Shown: positions 22,479-34,148, counted from the stretch's first letter. The stretch: DNA of 64,000 nt from Pseudoneurospora amorphoporcata (GCA_033297205.1 MU859183.1:36992-100991), one strand, 5' to 3'. The notes: generated from the letters alone by a model not told the origin. Program-made: numbers and translations.

Positions 22479-23570
22479 CTACTCTTTCAATGGGATCTTG
22501 TCCACGCCCAACTTTTCAGCCTCTGCATTCAGAGCATCGATCTCCTCCTTGACATATGGTATGCCATCTTTCAGTCTCTGCTCCTCATTCAGCTGCTCAA
22601 TCTCGCCCGGGAAGTAAATCCGGTCAACGCCATGCATCTTCTCCGAGTTCACCACTTTTTGGTACAGAACGTCCATGCGTTCCCTAAACTCGTCCAGACT
22701 CATAAACAAGTCAGGTTTGATCGCCACAAAGAAGTGTCCAACGTCTCCAGGCTTGGACATATCATACGGCCCCGTGACGCCTCCAGCAAACGCCGAGCCA
22801 GAAAGCACGCCAGAGAACACATCCATCATAATAGCCAACGCCGACCCCTTCGGCCCGCCCATAGGCAGCATCACGCCCTCCAGCGCCTTGGCCGGATCAT
22901 CAGTCTGCTTCCCCCATCCATCCAACGCCCAATCAGTCGGTATCTTCTCCCCCCTCCTCAGCGCCTTATAAATCTTTCCCCTCGCCGCAACCGACGGCGC
23001 CATATCCAAAATAAAAGGCTTCGCATCTTTCCCCTTCCCACCGGGTGCACCACACGCAATAGGGCTTACACCCATCATCTTCTCTCTCCCGCCCCACACC
23101 GGCAGCGCCGGCGACGAATTGGTAAACACGAGACTCATCATGTCCGCCTCCACCGCCTGCTTCACAATCCACGCCGACATGCCGAAATGGTTGCTGTGCT
23201 TGACGCTCACCATGCCGATCCCGAACACGCGCGCCATGGCGATGGCCGTGTCCATGCCCAGGTGGGCGGCGGGAAACCCGAACCCGTTGCGCCCGTCTAC
23301 CTGGGCGACTACCGGGGTGATTTGGGTTAATGTGGGCTCGGCGGCTGGGTCCAACACCCCGTTGCGCACGCGCGAGAGATAAGAGGGTAGCCGCAGGATG
23401 CCGTGGCTTTCGACGCCGCGCAGGTCGGCTTGGACGAGGCCCGAGGCGGTGATTTCGGCGTTTCGGGCGGACACGCCCGAGGCGGTTAGGAGGGCGATGG
23501 CGAAGGTTTTGGCATCGTGGTGGTTGACGAGGACGAGGTTGGGTGCGGTTTCTGTTGTTTTCGTCGCCAT
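22479..23570 (-). CDS. Malate/L-lactate dehydrogenase family (Ldh_2) oxidoreductase
   Basis: Single-exon gene of 363 residues, the usual length for the NAD(P)-dependent Ldh_2 family, which includes malate, L-lactate, sulfolactate, ureidoglycolate and diketogulonate dehydrogenases. The family landmarks are the catalytic-region His in GVESHGILRLPSYL (about residues 52-65), SVKHSNHFGMSAW (about 122-134), PALPVWGGREKMMGVSPIACGAP and the glycine-rich PKGSALAIMMDVFSGVLSGSAF. The protein has no signal peptide and should be cytosolic, although the C-terminus EKLGVDKIPLKE is not a peroxisomal SKL signal. The actual substrate cannot be told from sequence. It is convergent with ARP6. Confidence 0.9.
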   Translation of the reverse strand: MATKTTETAPNLVLVNHHDAKTFAIALLTASGVSARNAEITASGLVQADLRGVESHGILRLPSYLSRVRNGVLDPAAEPTLTQITPVVAQVDGRNGFGFPAAHLGMDTAIAMARVFGIGMVSVKHSNHFGMSAWIVKQAVEADMMSLVFTNSSPALPVWGGREKMMGVSPIACGAPGGKGKDAKPFILDMAPSVAARGKIYKALRRGEKIPTDWALDGWGKQTDDPAKALEGVMLPMGGPKGSALAIMMDVFSGVLSGSAFAGGVTGPYDMSKPGDVGHFFVAIKPDLFMSLDEFRERMDVLYQKVVNSEKMHGVDRIYFPGEIEQLNEEQRLKDGIPYVKEEIDALNAEAEKLGVDKIPLKE

Positions 23571-25395
23571 GGTTGTGGAGGGGTCTGATAGTGGGCTGGG
23601 TGTTTGATCGTGAAAGGTGGTGTTGATGGTCGCCTGGTGGTCAGCTACTGTACCTCCCGCTAGAGATGGAGGGATGTCCGGGTATCGACAAGAGGGATGC
23701 GGGGGAGGCGTTTTTAGCGGGATTCTAGTGGACGGGAGCTAAGGTAGGAAGCTACCGTTACGGATGGCATCGGAGCTGTCAAATACTCCCGTTTTGCATA
23801 GGTACGTTTGATGTGGCCGCTGACGAACGTTGGAGGATGTCTTTCGTTCAGAGCTTTTCTCCTCGGAATATGGGCCAAAGCTTCATCTTCTTCGAAGGAA
23901 ACAAGCGAAGATTCAAATGCCATATCATCCCGTTTACTCGGCTAGAAAGCGAAGCTGCACTGCAGAGCCAAGCTGCGCCAATCACATCATCTCCCGCTCC
24001 AAGCAAACCCCACAATTTGATGCCAAGGCATGTCTCCATTATCAACGACGTCCTTTTGATGCCCTTCTTTTACCACAAGAAACCCGCGAACGGCAAAATA
24101 AAGCTTGTCGATAGATCACATCCGAGGCTCTATCCGTCCTTGAAACATCCGACGTCCAGCCGCAAACTCCCGGTCAAGCCTGTCAAACCTCGACAACCCT
24201 CTCAAGGAAGAGATCCGGGTTTATCAGCTCGGTGTCGGTTTAACCCGAGCACGCTACGACGCCCCGGAAAACATGGCGAATGCGTGAGACAAACATGTGC
24301 TACCCCGCAAAAAGCATACGCACTGGCCTATTCCTATCACAGAAAGTCACGCGAACAAGCGGCGATCTTCAAGTGTTGCCGAAGGCGGGGAAACGAGCAT
24401 TTCGAGCTGAAGCCGGGGTCACAGCAACCCTTGTTCAACCCAAGAACAATTGAGACGACTCGCTACCCGATACTGAGTTCGTGTGAGGTTTAGTTGTGCT
24501 CAATAAACCTGATATTCGGATGTCCAATGTCTGACAAACATCATTATCGTCTCTATCCCCCATTTTTGGTGTCTAACCGTTGAGACTTATCAGCAAAAAA
24601 TATCGTTTACTACGGCGTCCTACGACCGGCGTAAGCCACCTATCAAAGGGAAGCATAATCGTCACAACTCGTTCCCGGTTCAGTGGTCCCTTCACCACAA
24701 GCCGGATAGATGGCGGATGCGGGGAACCCTGAGATTCAAACCACGCCCTCTTTTCCACTCTGACATCGTCGCTCGATGAAGGCTCATTGGCAGCCGTGAA
24801 GCAAAGTTACCACGCGGAAAAACGAAGAAGAATATCTCAAAATTTCAAATTACCTCGGAACTGACAAGTACCGAGCACTAGGCAGTTAGGTAATCCAACT
24901 CAAGATGGCTGGTTACATGCAGGAAGGCGACCCATATGTAACGTCTGACTTCTGAGGGAAGCCATCGTGTCCATCACCAGCCATTAATGGCATGCGGTTG
25001 GCCCTATATCATGGCGACCAGCCAATGATCAATCGTTAGAACCTAGATTCTAGTCTGAAAGCAATCTTTCCAAGACCCCATGATCCTTTTCCCCAGGAAA
25101 ATCTTCTCCGAAGTAAAATGAGTTAACCGTGGTTTGAGGCATGGCCGGGTTACACTACATACCTGTTCGGCTTGCTTCAAAGACAACGGTGGGGGAATCT
25201 CCCACATGAAGATCGGCCACTCGCGGCCCTTCTGTCATTGGCCTTGGGTGTTGAGGGGTCAGTTAATATCGAGTGAACCGGGACAGGTATCATAAATATT
25301 AAGTTGATGATCTCACCTACCTCTCTTGTTGTGTGCCGACCGCCTGTTTCTTTCATACCACTACCTACGCTTATCGACACCACCTCAATTTCACG
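23571..25395. other. Intergenic region upstream of Ldh_2 gene and sugar porter
   Basis: The 1825 bp hold the divergent promoters of the Ldh_2 gene and the sugar porter. A 218-codon open frame from the ATG at 23839 to 24493 (+) is noted, but its product (Arg/Pro/Lys-rich, no domain) resembles nothing I know and it is not annotated as a gene. I see no RNA gene or repeat. Confidence 0.55.
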
Positions 25396-27184
25396 ATGGC
25401 TGGCGGCGTCAAGAAACCGGTCAACATCTTCAAGCTCAAAAATCTGGGCGAGCCGAAGGAAGTGTTCAACTGGAGGCTATGGTTTGCCGTTTTCTCCTTC
25501 GGCTTGTTGGGCGCTGCCCGTGGTGTTGACGAGGGATTGATCAATGGCGCATTCAAGAGCAAGAACTTCCAGGACAGCATCAACTATGACTCGTATTCGA
25601 AGGTTGAGCAGGCAAACATCAAGGCGAATGTTTCGTCTATGGTGCAAATCGGGAGTGTAGGGGGGGCTCTCTTGTAAGTCAACAATCTCGACTTGGCATC
25701 AATTTTTTTTTTTTTTTTTTTTTTTACCGGTCCGTCTCAGTTCACTGACAAATTCCGGCTGCAGTGCCTTCCTCATCTGTGACAGGATAGGGCGTATTTG
25801 GGCCACCCGTCAGCTCTGCGTACTTTGGATCTTGGGCATCGCCATCTTCATGGGCTCGAACGGCAACCTAGGTGCCGTCTACGCAGGCAGATTCGTCGCC
25901 GGTCTCGGAGTCGGTCAAACACCTGTCGTCGGCCCCGTCTACATCGCCGAGATTGCTCCCGCCAGCATCCGCGGTGTCTGCACCTGTATCTTCACCGGCT
26001 TCGTCTACCTTGGCATCGTCTTAGCCTATTTCACCAACTACGGATGCCAACTTCACTTCGACGAAACGCCCGCACGCTGGCAGGTGCCCACTAGCCTGCA
26101 CATCATCTTCGCAGGCCTCATCTTCCTTCTCACCTTCGTGCAGTACGAATCGCCCCGTTACCTGGTCAAGACAGGCAAAAACGACCGAGCGCTTGACGTC
26201 ATGTCCCGCCTCCGCCACCTGCCCCCGGACCACGCCTACGTCCAGCGCGAGATCAACGCCATCACCGCCAGCCACCACGAAGAAATGGAAGCTACCAAGG
26301 GCGCCGGCTGGCTTGGCGTGCTCAAAGAAGCCTTCACCATGCGCAGCAACCTCTACCGTGTCGGCCTGACCGTCGGCGCCCAAGTTTTGTCGCAATGGTC
26401 CGGCGCCGGCTCCATCACCATCTACGCGCCGGACCTGTTCGAGCTCCTCGGCATCACCGGCACCGAGGAGTCGCTCCTGGTGACAGCCGTCTTCGGCATC
26501 GTCAAGCTCGTAGCCGCCATCCTCTGCGCTTTGTTCCTTGTCGACTTCATCGGCCGCAAGCGTTCTCTCTTGCTAGGAATAACCTGCCAAGCAATCTCCA
26601 TGCTCTACGTCGCCGGTTTTCTGTCCGCCGTCCCCCAGCTCGGCAACGGAGAAGGGTACGTGCTCGCCCCTAGTTCGGGAAAGTTACGTGCCTCGCGCGG
26701 CGCCATCGTCATGATTTACCTGAGCGGATTTGGCTGGGCGTTGGGTTGGAACAGCATGCAATACCTGTTAACGGCTGAGCTCTTTCCCTTGCGCATCCGC
26801 GCGTTTTGTACCAGTTTGGCCATGTGTTTGCATTTTGCGAATCAGTATGGGAACGCCAGGGCGGTGCCGGTTATGTTGTTACCCGTGAGAGATGGTGGGA
26901 TCTCGTCCCAGGGGACATTTTGGTTTTTCGCGGCGGTGACGATATTGGGCGGCGTGTGGGTGTGGTTTGCGGTTCCCGAGACGGCGGGCAGGAGCTTGGA
27001 GAGTATGGATCGGTTGTTTAGTTTGCCGTGGTGGAAAATTGGACGGTATGGGAACCGGGAGGCGGCGGTGTTGGATGAGGCAGAGAGGGTTGGCGGCGAG
27101 AAGGAGAGTGAGGTGATGTCGAGGAGCGGGTCGCACGTGGAGGAGAAGGGGATGGGTGTGTATGGGGCGGAGAGGAGGGTTTGA
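25396..27184 (+). CDS. MFS sugar porter (hexose/quinate-permease type)
   Basis: Proton-coupled or facilitative sugar transporter of the plasma membrane. Exons are 25396-25673 and 25765-27184 (91-nt intron that contains T23), giving 565 residues with twelve predicted membrane spans. Family motifs are complete: GGALFAFLICDRIGR (Asp99-Arg103 after the second span), the PESPRYL-like QYESPRYLVKTGK, the DFIGRKRSL repeat of motif A in the second half, and PETAGRSLESMDRLF (about residues 497-511). The start codon is followed by MAGGVKKPVNIFKLKNLGEPKE, a short cytosolic tail, and the Cys-free acidic C-tail ends EEKGMGVYGAERRV. The N-terminal FSFGLLGAARGVDEGLI resembles the quinate/hexose branch, but I cannot assign a substrate. 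Confidence 0.92.
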
Positions 27185-27294
27185 TTTTGGCATTGCGGTA
27201 GAAGTTGATGCTGGATAACAAGTTGGGTGACTGTCCAATTCAGAATGGGGGTCATAAGCACAAAGTCCAAGGCAAGTAGTCAACAAACTCACTA

Positions 27295-27376
27295 GGCGTG
27301 GTGGCAGAGTGGTCTAATGCGCAAGACTAGAAATCTTGTTCCTTCGGGAGCGTCTGTTCGAATCAGGCCCACGTCG
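27295..27376 (+). tRNA. tRNA-Ser(AGA)
   Basis: Acceptor stem GGCGTGG (27295-27301) pairs with CCACGTC (27369-27375), discriminator G, which is the Ser norm. The anticodon loop CTAGAAA reads AGA. The long variable arm (TTCCTTCGGGAGC region), typical of class II tRNAs, and the T arm GTCTG-TTCGAAT-CAGGC are intact. There is no intron. A pol III terminator TTTTCTTTTT follows at about 27394. Confidence 0.95.
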
Positions 27377-27513
27377 CACGATGACTGTTAAAATTTTCTT
27401 TTTGATTATTTTTCTGTTCTTTTTTGTTTTTGTTTTGTGCGCTAGAGGTTAACGGGTCCCGTCGTTGCGCCATGACCATATGATACTTTCATTGTCAACA
27501 TAAAGACATTCAT

Positions 27514-27585
27514 GGTCCGCTGGCTCAATGGCAGAGCGTCTGACTACGAATCAGGAGGTTCCAGGTTCGACCCCTGGGTGGATCG
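27514..27585 (+). tRNA. tRNA-Arg(ACG)
   Basis: A 72-nt intronless cloverleaf. Acceptor GGTCCGC (27514-27520) pairs with GTGGATC (27578-27584) through two G-T pairs, discriminator G. The anticodon loop CTACGAA reads ACG, and the T arm is CCAGG-TTCGACC-CCTGG. It lies 137 bp downstream of tRNA-Ser on the same strand, and a T5 terminator follows at about 27592. Confidence 0.95.
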
Positions 27586-30500
27586 ATTCATTTTTGCTAT
27601 TTTTTTCCTACCACTTCGCCCATTCTCGGGTCACATTCACTTTTTGCTCATCCGTTTATCATTGTTTCGGTCACAAAACCGAGCCATTTATTTCTTTAAG
27701 TTTGGCACCCTTCTTGTGGGTGTCCTGGCTCTGGAAAAGGTTGTCTGAGCGCCAGTAAGGTAGATAACTTCTCAAATTTTCAATTTGCCTTCGCGGTGCC
27801 TCACACCTGCAACTGATGCAGCAGGAGCAACAGACGTGTGCTTAACGTACCTACGCGGTTCCTCTCATTTACTAAGCTTGTCTTTGGAAAGGACGACCAA
27901 GTCGGACTCTCTCTGACTCCAGCGTCCATCTCAATCGTCACCAATTCACTCGATCAGCCCACATCTTCCTCGTTTGTCTGCGACATTTCCACGCATCCAT
28001 GACCCCAGACTTCAGGAATTAGGCAAAAGCAGCCAGCAAGTTACGTGCGCACAATCCGGCGCGATCAAGTTTGCGATAACGGAAAGAAGGAGCAATCCAC
28101 ACCCAAAGTTCGAAGGTGCCGGAGTTCACTGCGCTCCGACTCCTGAAAGGTTGACGGTTGCCATAGCTTGTGTATTAAGCTTCTCATCAGAAGACAAAAC
28201 GCTCAGGATCATGGCCGTGTCTTAGATGAAGGAGTCCTTAAGTCAGCCACAGAGCAACGTCTATATGCAGACGGCCGCCACCGAGTGATGTCCGTCACCC
28301 AATCACCTAGTCCGATGTGAAGTAAGTGACAATGTATCCCCTTTGGGAGTCTATCACACCCCGTCCTCTTTCAAGTCGGAAGCCCGATGCCCAGTCATTG
28401 CCGCCGGTGGCTTCGGGAAGCGGGAATTGTTTCCTATGAGGCAATCCTCGCCTAGGGAGCAGTCGAGCGTTGGATCAAAACGGAGCAAGGCAACGAACTA
28501 TCAGGGAACAAAAGTGAGCAAATAGGACTCCTCATGTGCCTCGTGACTGGGTGATATTGCCTTCTTCCGTGCCAACTCCAGTCTTACTATCACCACCATC
28601 TCGAAGGAATCTCCGAGTCCATCGGTGACGAGTTGATACAACGTCACAATATCGGGAAGGTCATTGGACACCGCGAGCAGACGACCAACAACCCAAGTTC
28701 CTCAAGGCAGAAATAAACACATGCCTTCGAAGAAGGTTTCTTTGCCATTACATTAAATAAGATACGAAGGAAAAGCTTCTCGGTCACGGTCCTGGCTGTA
28801 GCGGCGTAGAGGCTGAGGGTGGTAATCGAAGTTCCTGATTTGCTGAGCGAGTGTCACTGAATCGCAAAGCCAATCACGCACTCGAATCATGCCCTTCAGC
28901 ACGCATGTAACTGAAGCCAACGGCAAAGGCCCTGGTCTGGACCAGGATTTCATTGACCATCCAATATCCATAAGGCTTGTAACCGCAAGTACAAAAGTAT
29001 CGATCGGGACGGGAGGCCAACAAGGCTGTTTGTTGGGTTCATTGACTGCCACCTTTCTTTCTCACTAGAAGGAGGTATTGATACGAAGGCAACCACGGAA
29101 AAGGTCATAGAGGTACAAATATGTTGCTTTGTCCTTGGGGTCTAAACTCCAAAGTACAAGTAGCCTTGTTTGACCATATATCTGCATCAATATCAGAACC
29201 AGTTGTTGGTAGGTTGGTCTTTGGACGCATTCCAAGTGTTGCATCTCAGCAATGATAGCGAATGTCACCATGGAAGCGATGATACGAGAAGGAAGGAGCC
29301 GCACCTTCTGTGTTCGAAGAGGATTCCTAGGCACACTGACGGTAGCAATGGACGGAAAAAAGCCCCAATCGTATAGCCCCAAGAATGGAACACATTGGGT
29401 ATAGCGTTGCTGAACTGCTCTTTCCTACTTACCTGACCTGACCCCTGCACTTATCTCGAAATGACCATTCTGCCTCTACACCTTTTCAGATCATAAACTT
29501 TTGAGCTCGCCATTTCCGCCAGGATCCGATGTTGCCGGCGGGCACTGTACCTGCACTGCGCATGCCGCAGATCACGCGCTTCCCACGTTGTGGTTGCCTA
29601 CCCCTGGCTCCCGAACGGTTTTCCGCCCCCTTGACTTTAGCCACTACCGAACATCATCGCAAATACCGCCTCTTCACAAGCCACAGAGAACCAGGCTGTC
29701 AAGACTTTCGACCGCAACGCAGACCTGCGAGTACATTGCCAGTACAGTCCATAACACAATCTTACTAATTTCCACCAAATCAAGATGTAGGGTATGCACA
29801 TGCGCACCTCCTCTGCGGCTGCACCGTTGCAGCGGCCGGCCTGCGATGCAGCTCATCAATAGTCCTATGGATGGTATAGGTTACGTGGGCCACTGCTACC
29901 TCGTACAATCGACAATTACTCAAATCTTCTTCAACGTCTCATCATCTTTCAATGTTGTCGTGCCGTCGAATGGCTGATCATAACCGTCTTTGAACGAGTC
30001 AATACACGCTTACATGATGCTCCCAGGAGTGCCATGACTGTTGAACACAACACTCAGTACAGCAGAAAGCAAGTCGTAGGATATATGATGACCCAAGAAC
30101 TTCCCCATAACAGCTAAACAAAATTAATCAGGAGTAGGCATATCTTGGAGTACTGCCAAAAGCATGCCTTTGGTGCCATCACTTTCCCATTCGGAACGTC
30201 GCACAAGACAACGGGATATCCAACTTTCTCTCGGTCGAGTCGTCTGATAAAAGCCATGTTTTGTCCGAAGCAGCCAAAGAGTTCTATGTGCACCGCTTGA
30301 CATCTTACCTCACCGGCGCCTGGGGGGTAAGGGCACAGACAGACAGTCAGGCACCGGAATCAGCAATACAGTGGCGCTGGCCAAAGGTCACTCTCGTGTT
30401 CCACTTTACCAGTACATGGCATTAGTAACAAAGGTGGGGGACATGAAAGAGGCCACCCAGGCACATGCAAAAAATCAAGATTGTTGGTCTTTTCGGGCGG

Positions 30501-31734
30501 TAAGTTCCTCGTTACTATCAGATATGTCGTTGAACATTGACGCAAGCGCATAGCCGACATTCCTCCCGGCACCTTTGACACAGTGAAATCGACATCTTTT
30601 AAGCGCCCGGACACATGGCGACGGAAGCCATCGAGATATCCGACCTTATTCCTGCCATCTTGAGTCTTGAATGCGGACTGAGTGCTACCAGTACCCACTC
30701 GCACAACCTCCTCCGCAGATTCAAACTGGGGTGAACGGACTCCGTAACGGGAAGCTGTGTGGATCACCGCTTCAACGGCAAACACGGCGAGGTAGCTGAC
30801 CCCCTTGCAAACCGGAATTCGGGGTGAGTGTGGAGCTTTGATGGCATTCACATTCGGCGGGGGGCTGCTTCCTCCCAAGACTTCAACGTCGTGGGATCGG
30901 CTTTGCTGTGCTCCGCGGCGGACATCTGCGTGCTTCACTTTGCCCATCACCAGTTACCACACACAGCCTTCGACCGGCTACACACTCCATCTGAGCAGGA
31001 TTACACAACTCAGGTCTGCCAGATACTACCGAACTCGTGGTATATGTGCCTCACAACCACTACACCCTCCTCCTTCGCATGACCAACTTCGCTAAGGACC
31101 CATTGGCGAATACAACGCCTGAGTCAGAAGGAGGATGTGATTGACGCATGGACACCACCCCCCATCCCTCTCTCAAGATGTTTCTCAATATCACAGTTTC
31201 TTCACAGTCACTGCGGGGAGGCGCCTGGCACAATGGGGCTCAGGTTTTGTTACATCTGAAGCCTGGTTGGTTGAGGACTTGAGAACATGGAGTTGAAAGA
31301 AGAATGGCCGTTGGTCGTCTCGTCACTCCCTTGTGCTGGGATGCAGCTCGGTCTCAGCCCATTGTAGAACACGAACAGGCTCTTCGTCGGGGGATATGGC
31401 TTCAACTTCCCTCCTGGGAGGGAAAGAACTGTGTGGATGCATGGCATGGGCTGGGCAACGGCAAGGTTGAGGGGGTGCCTTTTCCATTTCCTACCCCATG
31501 TGAGAGTCGCGACTTCCCCGTGCCCTGGTCGTCTGGAAAACAGATAAAGCAGGAGGACTCCTTACAATCCTTCTGTTGTTGTCTTCAGTGATTTCCTCAA
31601 CAATCTGGATCAACTGTCCTTTTTACCTCATCAAAACACTTGCCCCAGTCTTGTAGATATCTTTTCGTTGCAGCTTTGCAACTGCCTTCATAACGATTAT
31701 TGTTGAATCCACAAGCTCCTGCATATAACTTACC
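27586..31734. other. 4.1-kb gene-free stretch
   Basis: No gene, RNA or transposon can be supported. On the minus strand three successive frames (29450-29265, 29382-29065, 29052-28753) have a loosely protein-like composition but resemble no known family. The 196-codon frame at 30360-30950 (-) looks random. The segment may hold regulatory DNA of the eqolisin gene. Confidence 0.5.
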
Positions 31735-33139
31735 ATGAAGTTCCTCGGCACGACTCTTTTCCTTCTGGGTGTAATATCCCAACCGATCCTGGCCGAGTTC
31801 TCCTTCACCTCCACAGCCGAACAGAATGGTGTTCCGGTACCGCAGTCCGAGATTAATCTCAAGCCGTTCGAGCCAGGTACGCTTGGTCGCATCAGGAGCC
31901 TCACCGGTGATGCAGGCGACCCGAAGATAGGAGCCACGACCCTGAGACGGGTCAAGAGAACCAACCCGACCGCTACCAGCAACAACTGGTGCGGCTCTGT
32001 ACGTACCACAACGTCAACCAACCAGATAAAGCTCATTCACGGTACCTTTCAACATCCCACATGTACCCAAAGGCCCGGTGTAATTACGTATCCCCAGGCG
32101 GCAGCGGCCTGGGTTGGCATTGATGGTGATTCGTGGACTTCGGCTTTGCTGCAGGCTGGGACGGTTTGCAAGGTTAGTTCTGTTTTGTTGAATCTGGCTT
32201 GCTCTTACTTTCAAATTTTTGGAGGATATAGCGATGGAATACGCTGACAATGATTGCGAACAGATCAATAACTCTACGGGAATTGTCGAGTATGTGACTC
32301 TCACCTTCATCTCAGTCACCTTTCAACATCCTGAACTAACGTTTTCCCCAACAGGAACGAAGTTTGGTGGCAATGGGTCCCCAGCGGTGCCTACACGATT
32401 GCCAATATTCCCGTCTTTGCTGGTGATTGGTTTGATATCACCATTAACACGACCTCCGCCACAGCAGCGAGCATGCAAGTATAAAATATCATGTCTTCCA
32501 ATTTCGCAAGCTTCGCCTCCCTCACACAAGCATTATTCGTATCATTACCGGCCCCGTTACCAGTGAACAAACATGCCTTACCCATAACACCCATCAAACA
32601 TCTCTTCGCACTGCTCAGATACGTGAGGACAATCACCATACCCTGTCCAGCATTCCATATCCCACAGTCTTCTTAATATCCCGAATCACCAACAACTTCA
32701 CGGCCTCTCAACTCCAAGCTTTAGACCCGGGGCTTCTTTCTTCTTTCCGCTTTCTCCCGTACTTCATCTCCCCATTCACCCCAGCCATACATCCTTCCTT
32801 CATCCTCAACCTCTCCCCTTCTTCCTCCAAAGCCCCAAGCTAACCCTCCCCTTCAGAAAAATCATAAACACCAGCCGCGGCTACACCCAATCCTTCAATA
32901 TTTACGCAGGCGCCACTCTCGCCCGCGTCGATGCCGACTGGGTCGTCGAGCGGCCCTACTACGGCACCGCCTTGGCCGGTTTCGCCCAATTTACCCAGGT
33001 CTGGTTCCAGAATGCGTACGCGACGCTCACGAGCGGTACCAACTTGGGCATTACGGGTGCGAAGCAGTACCAGATTCCGGGCGGGTGCGCGAGTACCGAG
33101 TTTGATAATGCAAGGCTGTACGCTACTGTTGCTTCTTAG
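31735..33139 (+). CDS. Secreted glutamic peptidase, family G1 (eqolisin)
   Basis: Acid-active extracellular endopeptidase related to aspergillopepsin II and scytalidoglutamic peptidase. The signal peptide is clear (MKFLGTTLFLLGVISQPILA), followed by a propeptide with basic RRVKR near the mature start SNNWCGSV. Exons 31735-32172, 32264-32289 and 32355-32478 join cleanly. The last exon is probably 32857-33139. Between them one further exon is needed to keep phase; 32619-32758 would do, but is weak. The family dyad is kept: Gln140 in WVGIDGDSWTSALLQAG and the Glu codon at 32948-32950 in ADWVVERP. A conserved Glu of the usual WYEW segment is Gln here (WWQW, codon 32371). If the middle exon is wrong, the gene could be interrupted by a long intron or be degraded. 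Confidence 0.8.
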
Positions 33140-33697
33140 GAAGGGGTAAAGAGTGAAGAAGGGGGTGGGGATGGAGAGGTGGACGAGGATGAAGACAAGG
33201 AGAATGACGATGAGGAAGAGGATGAGGACGGAATAGGTATGATTTAATTGTTCCTTGAGCTCGCATATTGGTTGTTGTTTCAACTTCATATCTTTTGGGA
33301 GGTAGTTTGAGTTTGTGGCGTTGATGGTTTGGGATGGGGACTGGTACGGGACGGGATCTTGTTGCTCTCTGGCCAAGGGGTGGGTCTTCTGCTATTACAG
33401 CACACTGAGTTTGTTTCAACTTCCAAATGTACCTAGGAAAGTGCGCCTGGTTCTCATGATGTACATTCCTTCCTTCTTCATTTGACTGGTGCGAATATTT
33501 GATGCATTATCCCACTCCGCTTTCAGGTACGAAATCTCCCTACGGACACTCCCCAATTGTGAGCGCCACGCGGAAGCTGTGGACACTGCAACAATTTCAA
33601 GGAAGAAGAAAACGCATACTAAAAGAGAGAAAGGGGCCAATGATAGAAAACAAGAAGAAAAAGAAGGGATCCCCAGCGGCAAAAGTGCAAAAAGAGA
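33140..33697. other. 3' flank of the eqolisin gene
   Basis: The 558 bp between the peptidase stop codon and tRNA-Ile contain no supported gene. The antisense frame over 33376-32840 is a shadow of the peptidase exon and its flank. Confidence 0.55.
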
Positions 33698-33793
33698 TGC
33701 CCAATAACAGGATTGAACTGTTGACCTTCGCATGGACTTGATATCTCAGAGAAGATATTAGTACGACGCTCTAACCAGCTGAGCTAATCGGGC
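33698..33793 (-). tRNA. tRNA-Ile(AAT) with intron
   Basis: On the minus strand the acceptor stem GCCCGAT pairs with ATTGGGC, discriminator A (plus position 33698). The anticodon arm TCGTA-CTAATA is followed by a 22-nt intron (33734-33755) after position 37 and by A-TGCGA, giving anticodon AAT. The D arm TTAGCTCAGCTGGTTAGAGC and the T arm AACAG-TTCAATC-CTGTT match the Ile pattern. Downstream on the minus strand, CTCTTTTTG serves as terminator. The gene lies 78 bp from the assembly gap. Confidence 0.93.
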
Positions 33794-33918
33794 TGCGTTG
33801 TTATTGGTTAGTCGCCTTTGACTTTGATCTTATGACCCCGCAATTCAAAAGGATAGGAGTGTTGCTCTGGNNNNNNNNNNCGTTCCTCGTAGTAGAGCCC
33901 CCCTGCGAGGGGCGGGCC

Positions 33919-33956
<38 letters not shown>

Positions 33957-34148
33957 CAAAAAAAAAAAAAAAAAAAAAAAACCAAACCTGATTCCCGAAA
34001 GTCTGGTTATAGAAGACGCACGCATAACGAAGAACCCAATTCCCAGCAATGAAACAGAGCCTTCTAGCGATTCACTATCCGCTATAACTGATGCGCTGTC
34101 GAAAACCTCAACATGTCGCTCGCAGTTGGCGAGTGTCCAGGGGCAAGT
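33794..34148. other. Assembly gap with flanking homopolymers
   Basis: Ten N at 33871-33880 mark a scaffold gap of unknown real size. It is followed by C33 at 33922-33954 and A24 at 33958-33981. These tracts are probably low-quality contig-end sequence, so nothing in this interval should be interpreted. Confidence 0.85.

Noticed and set aside
22443..23330. 295-codon plus-strand frame
   Set aside because: It is antisense to the Ldh_2 gene; the Arg/His-rich composition is typical of a shadow frame.
24573..24800. Possible tRNA-like T arm on the minus strand
   Set aside because: A TTTGAATC word is present, but no matching acceptor, D arm or anticodon arm can be drawn.
30360..30950. 196-codon minus-strand frame
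   Set aside because: Composition looks random, with no signal, domain or neighbouring exon.
32355..32478. Idea that the eqolisin has lost its catalytic Glu (WWQW)
   Set aside because: Counting along the scytalidoglutamic peptidase pattern places the catalytic Glu in the later ADWVVERP segment, which is intact here; the Gln affects another conserved position.
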